Positions 1 through 6,491 of a DNA stretch of 18,726 nucleotides are shown here, in pieces. Position 1 is the stretch's first letter, and each line of letters opens with the position of its first letter. This DNA is from Bacteroidales bacterium M2 (lineage in GTDB: Bacteria > Bacteroidota > Bacteroidia > Bacteroidales > Muribaculaceae). The notes under the pieces are model-generated. The model made no database searches. It was given only the letters and a program-made list of their open reading frames with translations, and was not told the DNA's origin. Where the stretch lies: assembly GCA_001689415.1 (NCBI GenBank), contig LUJM01000060.1, positions 1 to 18,726 of the forward strand. Reading direction: 5' to 3'. The position numbers and the translations under genes were made by a program.

Positions 1-906
1 CCATGTGCGGTTAAGGTTCATCATAATTGTGTATGCCGATTCGTAGGCATCAGCGATGTCCGACATGAAATCAGGATGTATCGGATTGCACCTGTGGGAG
101 TGTTCCGGATCATCGAAATTTATGACGCAGAACGTGGGTGGATTCTTACCGTAACTGTCGGCATGGTTGAGCATATGATTATACGCAATCAGCGATAAAT
201 CAGGGAATTTGTAGTCATACACATAAAGCCCGAACCCCTTTTCTATCTGCTGTTTGATGAAATTGTTGACCACCGCGAATGACTTGCCGGAGCCGGGAGT
301 GCCGAGGACTATCGAGGCTCTGAAGGGGTTTACCACGTTTATCCAGCCTTTGTTCCACCGTTTTTTATAATAAAAGCGTGTGGGGAGGTTTACGGAATAT
401 TCATTCTCCATCAGCTTGGTCTCCTGCATGAACGATTCGTTTTCCTCGTTGAAGCGGTCGTCCATCATGTTGTTCTTCAGCAGGCGACTCATCCATACCC
501 CTCCGAGCAGCAGGCAGACATATCCTGATATGGTGGTGAATATATAGGTGTAGTACCAACCGAGAGACACCATCCACCAATCGAGGAAAAACAGCACGGC
601 ACCAATAGAGATTATGAGCCATATCTGGCCCCATTTGATTTTCTCGTTCTTGACACCTTTGGTGCCGAAACACGAGAGGGCAAGCAGAAGGAGCGTCCAC
701 CATTTGGCGTTCCACGGATTGTGGAACAGGCTTCCGGCCTCGTCAAGACCGCGCAGTACCTTCAAGGTCTGCGGGTGGAACTCCCAGCCCGACACAAGGG
801 GCTGGCAGAACCAGTAAATGTTTGCAACCATCACGGCGATGCTGACGCCACGGAGAAGATCCATGATTTTCGACAACGCCCTGAGGTCATCTTCCTGTTG
901 TGACAT
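1..906 (-). CDS. mobC: MobC, VirD4/TraG-type coupling protein (partial, N-terminal 302 codons)
   Basis: The frame is open from ATG at 906 to the window edge at 1, so the C-terminal part is missing. The N-terminus is membrane-embedded: hydrophobic segments lie near residues 16-32, 65-80 and 95-140, the last ending in GYVCLLLGG. After it comes a P-loop, GTPGSGKS, at residues 202-209, preceded by NPFRASIVL and followed by FAVVNNFIKQ. This matches the type IV coupling protein (VirD4 family) that Bacteroides conjugative transposons call MobC. It is an inner-membrane ATPase that brings the relaxase-bound DNA to the secretion channel. It lies 29 bp downstream of mobB on the same strand, as in CTnDOT-type mobABC operons. 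The Walker B motif lies outside the window. Family assignment is firm; the intactness of the missing part is unknown. Confidence 0.92.
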   Translation of the reverse strand, partial: MSQQEDDLRALSKIMDLLRGVSIAVMVANIYWFCQPLVSGWEFHPQTLKVLRGLDEAGSLFHNPWNAKWWTLLLLALSCFGTKGVKNEKIKWGQIWLIISIGAVLFFLDWWMVSLGWYYTYIFTTISGYVCLLLGGVWMSRLLKNNMMDDRFNEENESFMQETKLMENEYSVNLPTRFYYKKRWNKGWINVVNPFRASIVLGTPGSGKSFAVVNNFIKQQIEKGFGLYVYDYKFPDLSLIAYNHMLNHADSYGKNPPTFCVINFDDPEHSHRCNPIHPDFMSDIADAYESAYTIMMNLNRTW

Positions 907-935
907 AATAAATCTTGTGTTTGGAGTTTGACAAA

Positions 936-2327
936 TTATAGTTTGGGGCCACGGCGTTTTTTCTTCCTGTGCCGCTGCATCTCGCGATAGAAGGCTTCCT
1001 CCTGCGGGTCGAATCCAGGTCCTGTCTGGAACAGGTCAAGACCGGGTAGCGTCGGAGCATCATCGTAAGCGGAAGAATTGCCCTGCCGTGTCTGGGATTG
1101 AGGCTGGCTGAACGGCTGACTTTGTGAGGCGGCCGAACCGCTGCCTGTCGTGTTTTGTCCTCCGTTTGTTGTGCTGGACTGTGAATTGCCGGATTGACTG
1201 TTGTCCTGTTGTGGCTGTCGGGTATCAGATGTTGATTGCATATCCGGCTGTGGCTGTTCCTGCTGAATATCGGGTGCAACGGGCATAACCGATGGCTTTT
1301 CTCCGGCGGTGAACCACTTTTCAAGTGAGTTGGCTGAGAACTCCTTGCCCAGACGCGAACCGTTGAGAACCGTTCCTGTATTGTGGTCTATGAATGTCGC
1401 GCCGTATATGCGCCCGGTATCGGTATAGCGCAGTATCAGGTCGATGTTCCGCTCCTTGAGTTTGGCGATGAAATCGTCCTTGCCCGAAGATTCCGCCATT
1501 GCCTCCGAAACAGCTTGCTTGGTCGGATGGATGTTGATTTTGTCTTTCGCCCTCTCCATTCTTCCGTCTATCGCCGTGCGGCTGGCGAACTTGCCGAGGC
1601 GCGGCGCCTTGAACGGCGATGCGATGGTCTTGCCGTCGTCGTCAGTAGCGAAATACACCAGACCGTGATACTCCCTGCCGTTGACCCTGCCGTCGGTCTG
1701 CTCACACCTGATGTTATACAGACCGAGTATGGCGTTATACTCGCCGATGGTCTGGAACTTGTAGCGCATACCGACCATCTTGACCGTGCTGGCAACCTGT
1801 CGCTTGATGTCACCTGACGGATCAATCTTCTTGATGGGCATATCGGGAGTGATTTTCTGACGCTCAGCGATATGCAGCCCGTACTTCCTCTCCAGCTCCC
1901 GTGTTATCTCCTTGCTACGGTAGAAATTATTTTTGTCAGAGATACAGGAACCGTCGGGACGGACGCGGAGAGCCACGATATGTATGTGATGGCGGTCGAT
2001 GTCTTCGTGTTTCACAATGAGGTATGGCATCTCCGAGAACCCCATCTTTTCCATATACTCGTGGGCAAGTTGCGTGTACTGCATCTCGCTCAGATGGTCG
2101 TCAGGATGGGGATTGAGGGAAATGTGCATCATAGTTTTCTCGGCTCTGGTATGCTGGGGCATCCACCGCTTGAAATCCTCGAAAGCCCGGTGTATGTCAA
2201 TATTGCCGGAACCGTCATTGTAGATTTTGTTGGTGTCGAGGACACGACCCTTCTCCTTGTTTATCTTCTCGCCGTTATATACAATCGCTCCGTATAGTGA
2301 GCTGCCTAAAGAGATTTTTGCAACCAT
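936..2327 (-). CDS. mobB: MobB relaxase (MOB-P-type relaxase/mobilization nuclease)
   Basis: 463 aa. The N-terminal nuclease domain shows SSLYGAIVYN near residues 9-18 and a histidine metal-binding cluster: H107 in VKHEDIDR followed by HHIH at 113-116, within the family pattern HxDxxxxHxHI. This is the relaxase that cuts oriT, stays covalently bound to the strand and is exported with it. The middle (about 180-340) carries the usual region of Bacteroides MobB proteins. Residues 355-420 form a Q/S/N-rich low-complexity linker, and the extreme C-terminus is basic (HRKKKRRGPKL). The start ATG lies inside the end of mobA (22-bp overlap), suggesting translational coupling. The catalytic tyrosine is probably Y12 or Y17, but I cannot choose between them from sequence alone. 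Confidence 0.93.
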   Translation of the reverse strand: MVAKISLGSSLYGAIVYNGEKINKEKGRVLDTNKIYNDGSGNIDIHRAFEDFKRWMPQHTRAEKTMMHISLNPHPDDHLSEMQYTQLAHEYMEKMGFSEMPYLIVKHEDIDRHHIHIVALRVRPDGSCISDKNNFYRSKEITRELERKYGLHIAERQKITPDMPIKKIDPSGDIKRQVASTVKMVGMRYKFQTIGEYNAILGLYNIRCEQTDGRVNGREYHGLVYFATDDDGKTIASPFKAPRLGKFASRTAIDGRMERAKDKINIHPTKQAVSEAMAESSGKDDFIAKLKERNIDLILRYTDTGRIYGATFIDHNTGTVLNGSRLGKEFSANSLEKWFTAGEKPSVMPVAPDIQQEQPQPDMQSTSDTRQPQQDNSQSGNSQSSTTNGGQNTTGSGSAASQSQPFSQPQSQTRQGNSSAYDDAPTLPGLDLFQTGPGFDPQEEAFYREMQRHRKKKRRGPKL

Positions 2328-2731
2328 CGGACATCGAACTCTTTGGCGAGTGCGACAATCTCGCGGTTAGTTTTCACAAGTTCTATGGTAATCTGCTCCA
2401 GACGGTATAGTGCGCTCATGGCTTTCTTCTCGGTGAAATTCTCCCGCAGCGTCCTTACAAGAGTGTCGTAATCCACCACCAACGTGCGGTAATGAGAATT
2501 GAGAGAGGATAGCTTGTCAATGAAAATCCGTGTGTTTTCATCGACCACAAAAACCTTGAAAGGCTTTCCGAGTAGAACACTTTTTATAAAAGCCGCTTTG
2601 TTGATGGCGCCCGATTTATCGAACAGGGAGAGGAATACCGTGTTCTCCGCCGCGTCGAATCTCACGACGTAGCGGTGGACAGACGGATTTATCTTGTGAG
2701 GCCGTCCGCCTTGATTAAAGTTCTGTTTCAT
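2306..2731 (-). CDS. mobA: MobA relaxosome accessory protein
   Basis: The ATG at 2731 begins MKQNFNQGGRPHKINPSVHR, the normal N-terminus of this family, giving 141 aa. An in-frame ATG at 2770 would add 13 residues (MAIPHHPLNFIPE) that look unlike the family, so I prefer 2731. A basic N-terminal stretch (GRPHKINPSVHRYVVRF) is followed by a helical body with FIKSVLLGKPFKVFVVD and LEQITIELVKTNREIVALAKEF. CTnDOT MobA proteins of this type act at oriT with the relaxase MobB; DNA binding by the basic N-terminus is inferred. It is first in the minus-strand mob operon, and its 3' end overlaps mobB. The family match is clear from memory of CTnDOT-like elements; the exact start is less certain. Confidence 0.85.
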   Translation of the reverse strand: MKQNFNQGGRPHKINPSVHRYVVRFDAAENTVFLSLFDKSGAINKAAFIKSVLLGKPFKVFVVDENTRIFIDKLSSLNSHYRTLVVDYDTLVRTLRENFTEKKAMSALYRLEQITIELVKTNREIVALAKEFDVRWLQKSL

Positions 2732-2787
2732 TTCTGGGATAAAATTTAGTGGGTGGTGTGGGATTGCCAACCGCAGGTTTCATCGTG

Positions 2788-2812
2788 GGTATTTCGACTT
2801 TGGAGAAATACC
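2788..2812. repeat. 8-bp perfect inverted repeat just upstream of mobA
   Basis: GGTATTTC (2788-2795) and GAAATACC (2805-2812) flank a 9-nt spacer. It lies 57 bp upstream of the preferred mobA start (2731) and would be in the mobA leader or promoter. It may be an operator, a leader hairpin or part of oriT; the sequence shows only the symmetry. Confidence 0.5.
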
Positions 2813-2943
2813 GGCTCCATGCAATGGCAAGGGTTTCGGGGCACAATCTTGGTTACAAGTGCCTCGGAACATACCTTGCCATGCACGTTTGTGCATCTGA
2901 ACTGATAATGAGAATAGTGTAATCGGAACCCGCCTTGAATGTT

Positions 2944-2962
2944 GTACGCAATGTGTACGCAA
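2944..2962. repeat. Direct repeat GTACGCAA x2, one helical turn apart
   Basis: GTACGCAA occurs at 2944-2951 and 2955-2962, an 11-bp period, just left of the 2976-3007 palindrome. Two copies on the same face of the helix would suit a dimeric DNA-binding protein such as a relaxosome factor, but this is inference. Confidence 0.4.
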
Positions 2963-2975
2963 ACAGTGGCGGGAC

Positions 2976-3007
2976 ATAATATCGGTGCCGATTCATACCG
3001 ATATTAT
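2976..3007. repeat. 11-bp perfect inverted repeat with 10-nt loop
   Basis: ATAATATCGGT (2976-2986) is matched exactly by ACCGATATTAT (2997-3007). It is the longest perfect palindrome noticed in the control region. It has no following T-run on either strand, so it does not look like an intrinsic terminator. It is a candidate for the oriT hairpin, or for an operator of the mob promoter. Confidence 0.6.
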
Positions 3008-3122
3008 AATGGTGCGCAGTCCTTGAAACGGCGGTCTATGAGAAAACGACCGTGTGTGTCGGCTCCCGCAGATATAACAATTCGGCGGGGTCGTTAAGTT
3101 TTTACCGTGAAAAAAGTGGGGA

Positions 3123-3182
3123 AAAGTTGGGCAACTTTGCAGAAAGGTTGGGAAGTGCCTGACAATCAGAAATCTTTTCTGA
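3123..3182. other. Candidate oriT core: two palindromes and G-rich direct repeats
   Basis: AAAGTTG-GG-CAACTTT (3123-3138) is a perfect 7-bp inverted repeat with a 2-bp centre. TCAGAAA-TCT-TTTCTGA (3166-3182) is another with a 3-nt loop. Between them AAAGGTTGGG (3144-3153) repeats the left arm AAAGTTGGG with one extra base, and CTGACA occurs at 3159-3164 and 3179-3184. Dense short inverted repeats upstream of mobA are what an oriT for a MobA/MobB relaxosome would look like. The nick site cannot be placed from sequence alone. Confidence 0.4.
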
Positions 3183-3292
3183 CACAGCCGTCGTTCTACT
3201 TGCACAGAGGCTCAAATGCCGGAGGCGACAACGCCGAGACATTCGGGCGTTCAGACAAATGACCGTTCAAAGGTTCAATCAAATGTTTGTAG

Positions 3293-3565
3293 GTGTGTAC
3301 GAACCTTTGTTTGCTTGTTTGTTTGAGCAATCAATCAAATGTTTGTTTGAATATCCGTTCTAACGCTCGTTTGAACAATCAATCAAACAATCAATCAAAT
3401 GTCCGTTTGAGCATACGTTCTAACGCTTGTTTGAGCAATCAATCAAACGATCAATCAAATGTTTGTTTGATCATACGTTCTAACAATCATTTGAACAAAC
3501 ATTCAAACAAATATTCTAATGCCCCGTCTGTAAACAAGCCGATTCACGGAAACGGGGCAGCCTGA
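3293..3565 (+). CDS. Doubtful 90-codon frame through the repeat array
   Basis: A GTG-initiated frame without a visible ribosome binding site runs across the 60-bp repeats. It would encode a 4-residue periodic peptide (blocks such as NQSN, VCLN, IRSN, ARLN). Because 60 is a multiple of 3, the frame stays open automatically. Between the two best units, five of the six base changes alter the amino acid (R/C, N/S, N/D, R/C, S/I) and only one is silent. That argues against selection on a protein, so I regard this as DNA-level repeat rather than a gene. It is listed so that the open frame is recorded. Confidence 0.12.
   Translation: MCTNLCLLVCLSNQSNVCLNIRSNARLNNQSNNQSNVRLSIRSNACLSNQSNDQSNVCLIIRSNNHLNKHSNKYSNAPSVNKPIHGNGAA
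3325..3520. repeat. 60-bp-period repeat array upstream of traA
   Basis: Units 3361-3420 and 3421-3480 match at 54 of 60 positions. A partial unit on the left (about 3328-3360) and a degenerate unit on the right (3481-3520) continue the register, and weaker traces reach left to about 3260. Each unit contains the words GTTTGA, TCAAAC, TCAAAT and GTTTGA, plus two 12-bp steps of CAATCAATCAAA. The 60-bp unit therefore behaves as five sub-steps of 12 bp. The array lies 127 bp upstream of a ParA-family gene. Possible roles are an iteron-like or parS-like binding site, or an accessory transfer site. No repeat-and-unique-spacer pattern is present. Confidence 0.8.
3520..3559. repeat. 8-bp inverted repeat closing the repeat array
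   Basis: TGCCCCGT (3520-3527) and ACGGGGCA (3552-3559) are perfectly complementary across a 24-nt spacer. The GC-rich arms contrast with the AT-rich array that ends here. A second short symmetry, CCCGG/CCGGG (3566-3570 and 3585-3589), follows. Both would fall in the leader of traA if transcription starts upstream. They could be leader structure or a boundary of the repeat site. Confidence 0.4.
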
Positions 3566-3646
3566 CCCGGACACGGTTATCAAGCCGGGCGGAGAATGGT
3601 GGCGACACCAGATCAATTCAATTTCCAAATTTAATCCCATCCAATT

Positions 3647-4405
3647 ATGAGCGATACAATCTATGTCGCCTTCGCTACCCAGAAGGGTGGCGCGGGCAAG
3701 TCCACCCTGACCGCTCTTGTGGCGAGTTATCTCCGCTACGTTGAAGGGGTGGAAGTCGCGGTCATAGACTGCGACAACACACAACACTCGATGAATGTCT
3801 ATCGGGAACACGACCTGCTGGTTACAAACGAGAATCCCCGTCTCAAGCGCATCATGCACAAGTTCTACCTTACCCACAAAATCAAGCCTTATCAAATTCT
3901 TATGACCTCGCCGGGCGACGCGGTGAAAGTGGCGGAGGATTTTATAAAGGCGGGTAACAATCCGAAAGTGGTATTTTTCGACATCACGGGAACCATAAAC
4001 AACCGTGATATTGTAACCCTAATCGCCAAGATGCACTACATCTTCGTGCCGATAACGACCGAAACCGGGGAAATGGCAAGTTCAATTTCATTCGCCAACA
4101 ATGTCTATAACCGGATGATCACAACCGGCCAGTCAAGCATCCGGGAGATGCGCCTTGTCTGGAACAAGGTCAACTCACGCGACAAGCCCCGCCTGTGCGA
4201 GATTATCGACAACTACATGGAGAAACTGGGACTAAGCTCCCTCGACACCGTGCTTGTCAAAAGCAATAAATTCGAGAAGGACGGTATGGAGACCGGCAAC
4301 GGGGCGATATTCCGCTCCACGATGCTCCCTCCCGACAAGCGTCTTCTGAAAGGTTCCAACCTTGAAGAACTGGTGAAGGAAATCCGTTCAATTATTAAGG
4401 TTTAG
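3647..4405 (+). CDS. traA: TraA, ParA-family ATPase
   Basis: 252 aa. The deviant Walker A motif KGGAGKST is at residues 13-20, following AFATQ. The Walker A' aspartates are in AVIDCDN (D41, D43), and Walker B is VVFFDITG at 108-115. This is the ParA/MinD-type ATPase that opens the tra operon of CTnDOT-like elements. Its exact job in transfer is not settled; by family it could position DNA or the transfer machinery. No ParB gene is visible, but the downstream DUF3408 proteins TraB/TraC could supply the DNA-binding partner, and a repeat array lies directly upstream. It starts at ATG 3647, 4 bp before traB. Confidence 0.93.
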   Translation: MSDTIYVAFATQKGGAGKSTLTALVASYLRYVEGVEVAVIDCDNTQHSMNVYREHDLLVTNENPRLKRIMHKFYLTHKIKPYQILMTSPGDAVKVAEDFIKAGNNPKVVFFDITGTINNRDIVTLIAKMHYIFVPITTETGEMASSISFANNVYNRMITTGQSSIREMRLVWNKVNSRDKPRLCEIIDNYMEKLGLSSLDTVLVKSNKFEKDGMETGNGAIFRSTMLPPDKRLLKGSNLEELVKEIRSIIKV

Positions 4406-4409
4406 GCGT

Positions 4410-4856
4410 ATGGCAAAGAAAAAGACCGATGAATTTGACGCCGACGGCTTCATCGAATCTGTAAGGGCTTCGTCCGTGCCGACATATCACACAGCTGCGG
4501 ACAGTCAGGCACCAAATGCACCTCCTATAAAGGAGGACATAAGCCCAAGCCCCGAAACGTATGATGATTACGATGCTGAACGGGAGGCGAGATATTCTGA
4601 ACTCAACATGACCGCAGATGAGATTGACTTCATAAAGAAATTCATCGCCGACGGCAGGTTCCGCAGGGTATCGCGCAACGGCAGGCAGGTTTTCATCAGG
4701 GAGCGGCACCTCTCCATGATCCTCGGCATACTCGGTATGCTCGATGAGGAAGCCAACATCTCAACCTATATAGATAAGGTGCTTACCGAACATTTCAGAA
4801 AATACTATCCCATCATTCAGGGCATATCCAAGAAATGCCCCTCAAAAATTCTATAA
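4410..4856 (+). CDS. traB: TraB, DUF3408-type conjugal transfer protein
   Basis: 148 aa. The N-terminal half (about 1-65) is polar and of low complexity. The conserved part is C-terminal, with EIDFIKKFIADGRFRRVSRN and then a helical region LSMILGILGMLDEEANISTYIDKVLTEHF. This pattern is typical of DUF3408 proteins in Bacteroides conjugative transposons, placed right after traA. The helical C-terminus resembles small DNA-binding proteins that dimerise, so a partner role for TraA is possible but unproven. It is followed 3 bp later by a second member of the same family. Confidence 0.82.
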   Translation: MAKKKTDEFDADGFIESVRASSVPTYHTAADSQAPNAPPIKEDISPSPETYDDYDAEREARYSELNMTADEIDFIKKFIADGRFRRVSRNGRQVFIRERHLSMILGILGMLDEEANISTYIDKVLTEHFRKYYPIIQGISKKCPSKIL

Positions 4857-4859
4857 TAA

Positions 4860-5174
4860 ATGGTACATACAAAATTCTGTGACCTCCGTACCTGCAATAA
4901 GATGAAGGGTGCGGAACCGACCATAGCCCCTGACAACAAGAAAGTCAGGGCATATTCGGACAACTATCTGGCTCCGTCGAATGTCGGGGCGCGCAAGGGG
5001 ATATTCGTTCCCCGCGAGCTGGTTAACAAGCTCTCCAAACTGGTATCCCTTTACGATGTCGAGGGTTTGACAATCGGTGCCTACGTCACCAACATCCTTG
5101 TCCGCCACCTTGTGGAAAACCGGGATGTAATCAACGAACTGTCCTCGCTGGGCGAGAAAACCGTGGAGCTATGA
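4860..5174 (+). CDS. traC: TraC, second DUF3408-like protein
   Basis: 104 aa from ATG 4860. An alternative ATG at 4902 would give 90 aa and may be the better start, because the first residues (MVHTKFCDLRTC) look less family-like. The C-terminal half, FVPRELVNKLSKLVSLYDVEGLTIGAYVTNILVRHL, parallels the end of TraB (LEEEANISTYIDKVL-type region), so the two are probably paralogs. The combination of a short strand and two helices suggests a ribbon-helix-helix-like fold, though I cannot confirm it. The stop overlaps the traD start by 4 bp (ATGA at 5171). Confidence 0.75.
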   Translation: MVHTKFCDLRTCNKMKGAEPTIAPDNKKVRAYSDNYLAPSNVGARKGIFVPRELVNKLSKLVSLYDVEGLTIGAYVTNILVRHLVENRDVINELSSLGEKTVEL

Positions 5175-6007
5175 CAGGCACTTCACTTTTCCTGCTCGGT
5201 GTGGTGGCTCTCTCAAATATCGGATTTTTAGCGTATCTCCTGCTTGACCGCAACAGGAAGATGCGTCCTCCGGCTGACAAACCGCCTGAAGATGCTCCCG
5301 CAGAGGATCCGCTCCCTCCGGCACCTGATACACCGACACCACGGTCGATGGTCGGCAAAAGCAAGTTCAACATAGATGATGAGCTTGAATCGCGCATAGA
5401 CCGTCTGGTTGACAACGCTTTTGACCGCAACATACGCCGCATAAAACTGACTATGCTGGGCGATGTGCACCTGAACGATGTTGAGTTTGGCGATGAAAGC
5501 TCGGCAACGACAGCCGCCCCGACCGGGAATGAGATTCGGAAGGACAATCCTCCGATGCAGGAACAGCCCGTGAAAAATGCTCGCATGACACCGGAACAGG
5601 AAATGTCGGCGTTTGAGGATGTCCGCATCGAGGATGTGGAGCCGGATACTGTTTCAGCTCCGTCAGCGACAGGGGCGACGATGGAGGATATTGAGGAATC
5701 CATCAGTACAGCCGTCGATCCCGATGCCACTCCCGAAGATAAGGCAAAAGCCGGAAAGGTGCTTGAACCTCTCATGGATACCAACCTTATGGAAGGTCTT
5801 ATGTCATACGAGGAAATCTACAAGGGCATACAGTCCTGTATGACTGAGCTGCTACGGGAGAATATCGCCGACAAACAGGCCCGGAAGCCTGACGGAAAGG
5901 GAAAGAAAGCTCAATCCGTTAAAAATCCAGCCCCGGAGAAACACACCTCCACTTTCAAAATCGCTGCCAACATAGATGATTTTGACCCTGCCGATTTATT
6001 GAGATAA
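5171..6007 (+). CDS. traD: TraD, membrane-anchored conjugal transfer protein (DUF4122-like)
   Basis: 278 aa. One N-terminal membrane segment (about residues 5-25, LFLLGVVALSNIGFLAYLLL) is followed by a long soluble part. That part has a Pro-rich stretch (30-58), a helical block with DDELESRIDRLVDNAFDRNIRR, and an acidic variable region. A conserved-looking C-terminus contains LMEGLMSYEEIYKGIQSCMTEL. Position and architecture match TraD of CTnDOT-type elements, whose role is not known. It is not homologous to the F-plasmid coupling protein of the same name. Translation is coupled to traC by a 4-bp overlap. A 130-bp gap follows before traE. Confidence 0.78.
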   Translation: MTGTSLFLLGVVALSNIGFLAYLLLDRNRKMRPPADKPPEDAPAEDPLPPAPDTPTPRSMVGKSKFNIDDELESRIDRLVDNAFDRNIRRIKLTMLGDVHLNDVEFGDESSATTAAPTGNEIRKDNPPMQEQPVKNARMTPEQEMSAFEDVRIEDVEPDTVSAPSATGATMEDIEESISTAVDPDATPEDKAKAGKVLEPLMDTNLMEGLMSYEEIYKGIQSCMTELLRENIADKQARKPDGKGKKAQSVKNPAPEKHTSTFKIAANIDDFDPADLLR

Positions 6008-6082
6008 CCGGCAAAAAACACTAATCCGCGTCCGCAAGGACAAAATCCAAACTCAATTTATCAACCCGAAGTGTGGGCTGCT

Positions 6083-6103
6083 CCCGACTGTGGAGCTGTC
6101 GGG
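6083..6103. repeat. Hairpin in the traD-traE gap
   Basis: CCCGAC (6083-6088) and GTCGGG (6098-6103) can pair across a 9-nt loop, inside the longest gap (130 bp) of the tra operon upstream of traQ. No T-run follows, so it is not an obvious terminator. It may be an RNA processing or stability element between traA-traD and the channel genes. Confidence 0.3.
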
Positions 6104-6137
6104 GGCTGCCTGTGCTTCAGAAACTGAAACAAAAAAC

Positions 6138-6479
6138 ATGAAAGAAACAATCAAGAATCTCAAAAACAGGTATCTGATTTTCAAATGCCGCCTTATGGTG
6201 GCGATCCTCGCCGGATTTCTCGGCGGACTGAGGGCTGCCGCTGCCGGTAACGGCATGGCGGGTATCAACGAGGCTACCTCTATGGTAACTTCATATTTCG
6301 ACCCCGGCACTAAGCTGGTGTACGCCATTGGTGCCGTAGTGGGTCTTATCGGTGGCATCAAGGTCTATTCCAAGTGGTCGAGCGGAGACCCCGATACCAG
6401 CAAGACCGCCGCGTCGTGGTTTGGCGCGTGCATCTTCCTCATCGTCGCAGCCACTATCCTGCGCTCGTTCTTCCTCTAA
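6138..6479 (+). CDS. traE: TraE, small membrane protein (DUF4134)
   Basis: 113 aa from ATG 6138. A GTG 48 bp upstream extends the frame by 16 residues but adds a non-family N-terminus, so I reject it. A signal-like hydrophobic segment at about 18-36 (ending GLRAAAAG) is followed by the conserved GMAGINEATSMVTSYFDPGT, a membrane helix LVYAIGAVVGLIGGIKVY and a C-terminal helix AASWFGACIFLIVAATILRS. This is the DUF4134/TraE family of Bacteroides conjugative transposons. Its size and membrane layout have led to comparison with VirB2-type pilin subunits, which is inference here. It stands immediately before traF, the VirB3-like gene. Confidence 0.9.
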   Translation: MKETIKNLKNRYLIFKCRLMVAILAGFLGGLRAAAAGNGMAGINEATSMVTSYFDPGTKLVYAIGAVVGLIGGIKVYSKWSSGDPDTSKTAASWFGACIFLIVAATILRSFFL

Positions 6480-6491
6480 TCATATGAGCCA

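Larger units (their letters stand above)
2732..3646. other. Intergenic control region between divergent mob and tra operons (candidate oriT)
   Basis: About 0.9 kb without a convincing gene separates mobA (minus) from traA (plus). It holds several perfect inverted repeats (2788-2812, 2976-3007, 3123-3138, 3166-3182, 3520-3559), a direct repeat of GTACGCAA (2944-2962) and a 60-bp-period repeat array ending near 3520. Two minus-strand open frames (2780-2977 and 2993-3205) and one plus frame (3293-3565) cross it, but none has a recognisable product. In CTnDOT-type elements I expect oriT upstream of mobA, and the promoters of both operons must lie here. I could not pick a Bacteroides-type promoter (TTTG / TAnnTTTG) with confidence. 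Confidence 0.6.

Noticed and set aside
1383..2297. Plus-strand open frames over the relaxase gene
   Set aside because: They are antisense shadows of mobB, which carries clear relaxase motifs on the minus strand.
936..2731. Insertion sequence or transposase in the mob region
   Set aside because: The nuclease-like gene carries relaxase motifs (the HHIH cluster) and sits in a mobABC order. No terminal repeats or transposase motifs are seen.
2780..3205. Two minus-strand open frames (65 and 70 codons) upstream of mobA
   Set aside because: No recognisable motifs. Composition is unlike the neighbouring genes, and the second frame runs through the palindromes of the candidate oriT.
3325..3520. CRISPR array
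   Set aside because: The 60-bp units adjoin directly with no unique spacers, they diverge from one another, and no cas genes are present. It is a tandem repeat.
6090..6137. GTG start extending TraE by 16 residues
   Set aside because: The added residues are not hydrophobic or family-like and include the 6098-6103 hairpin arm. ATG 6138 gives a normal basic start and signal-like segment.
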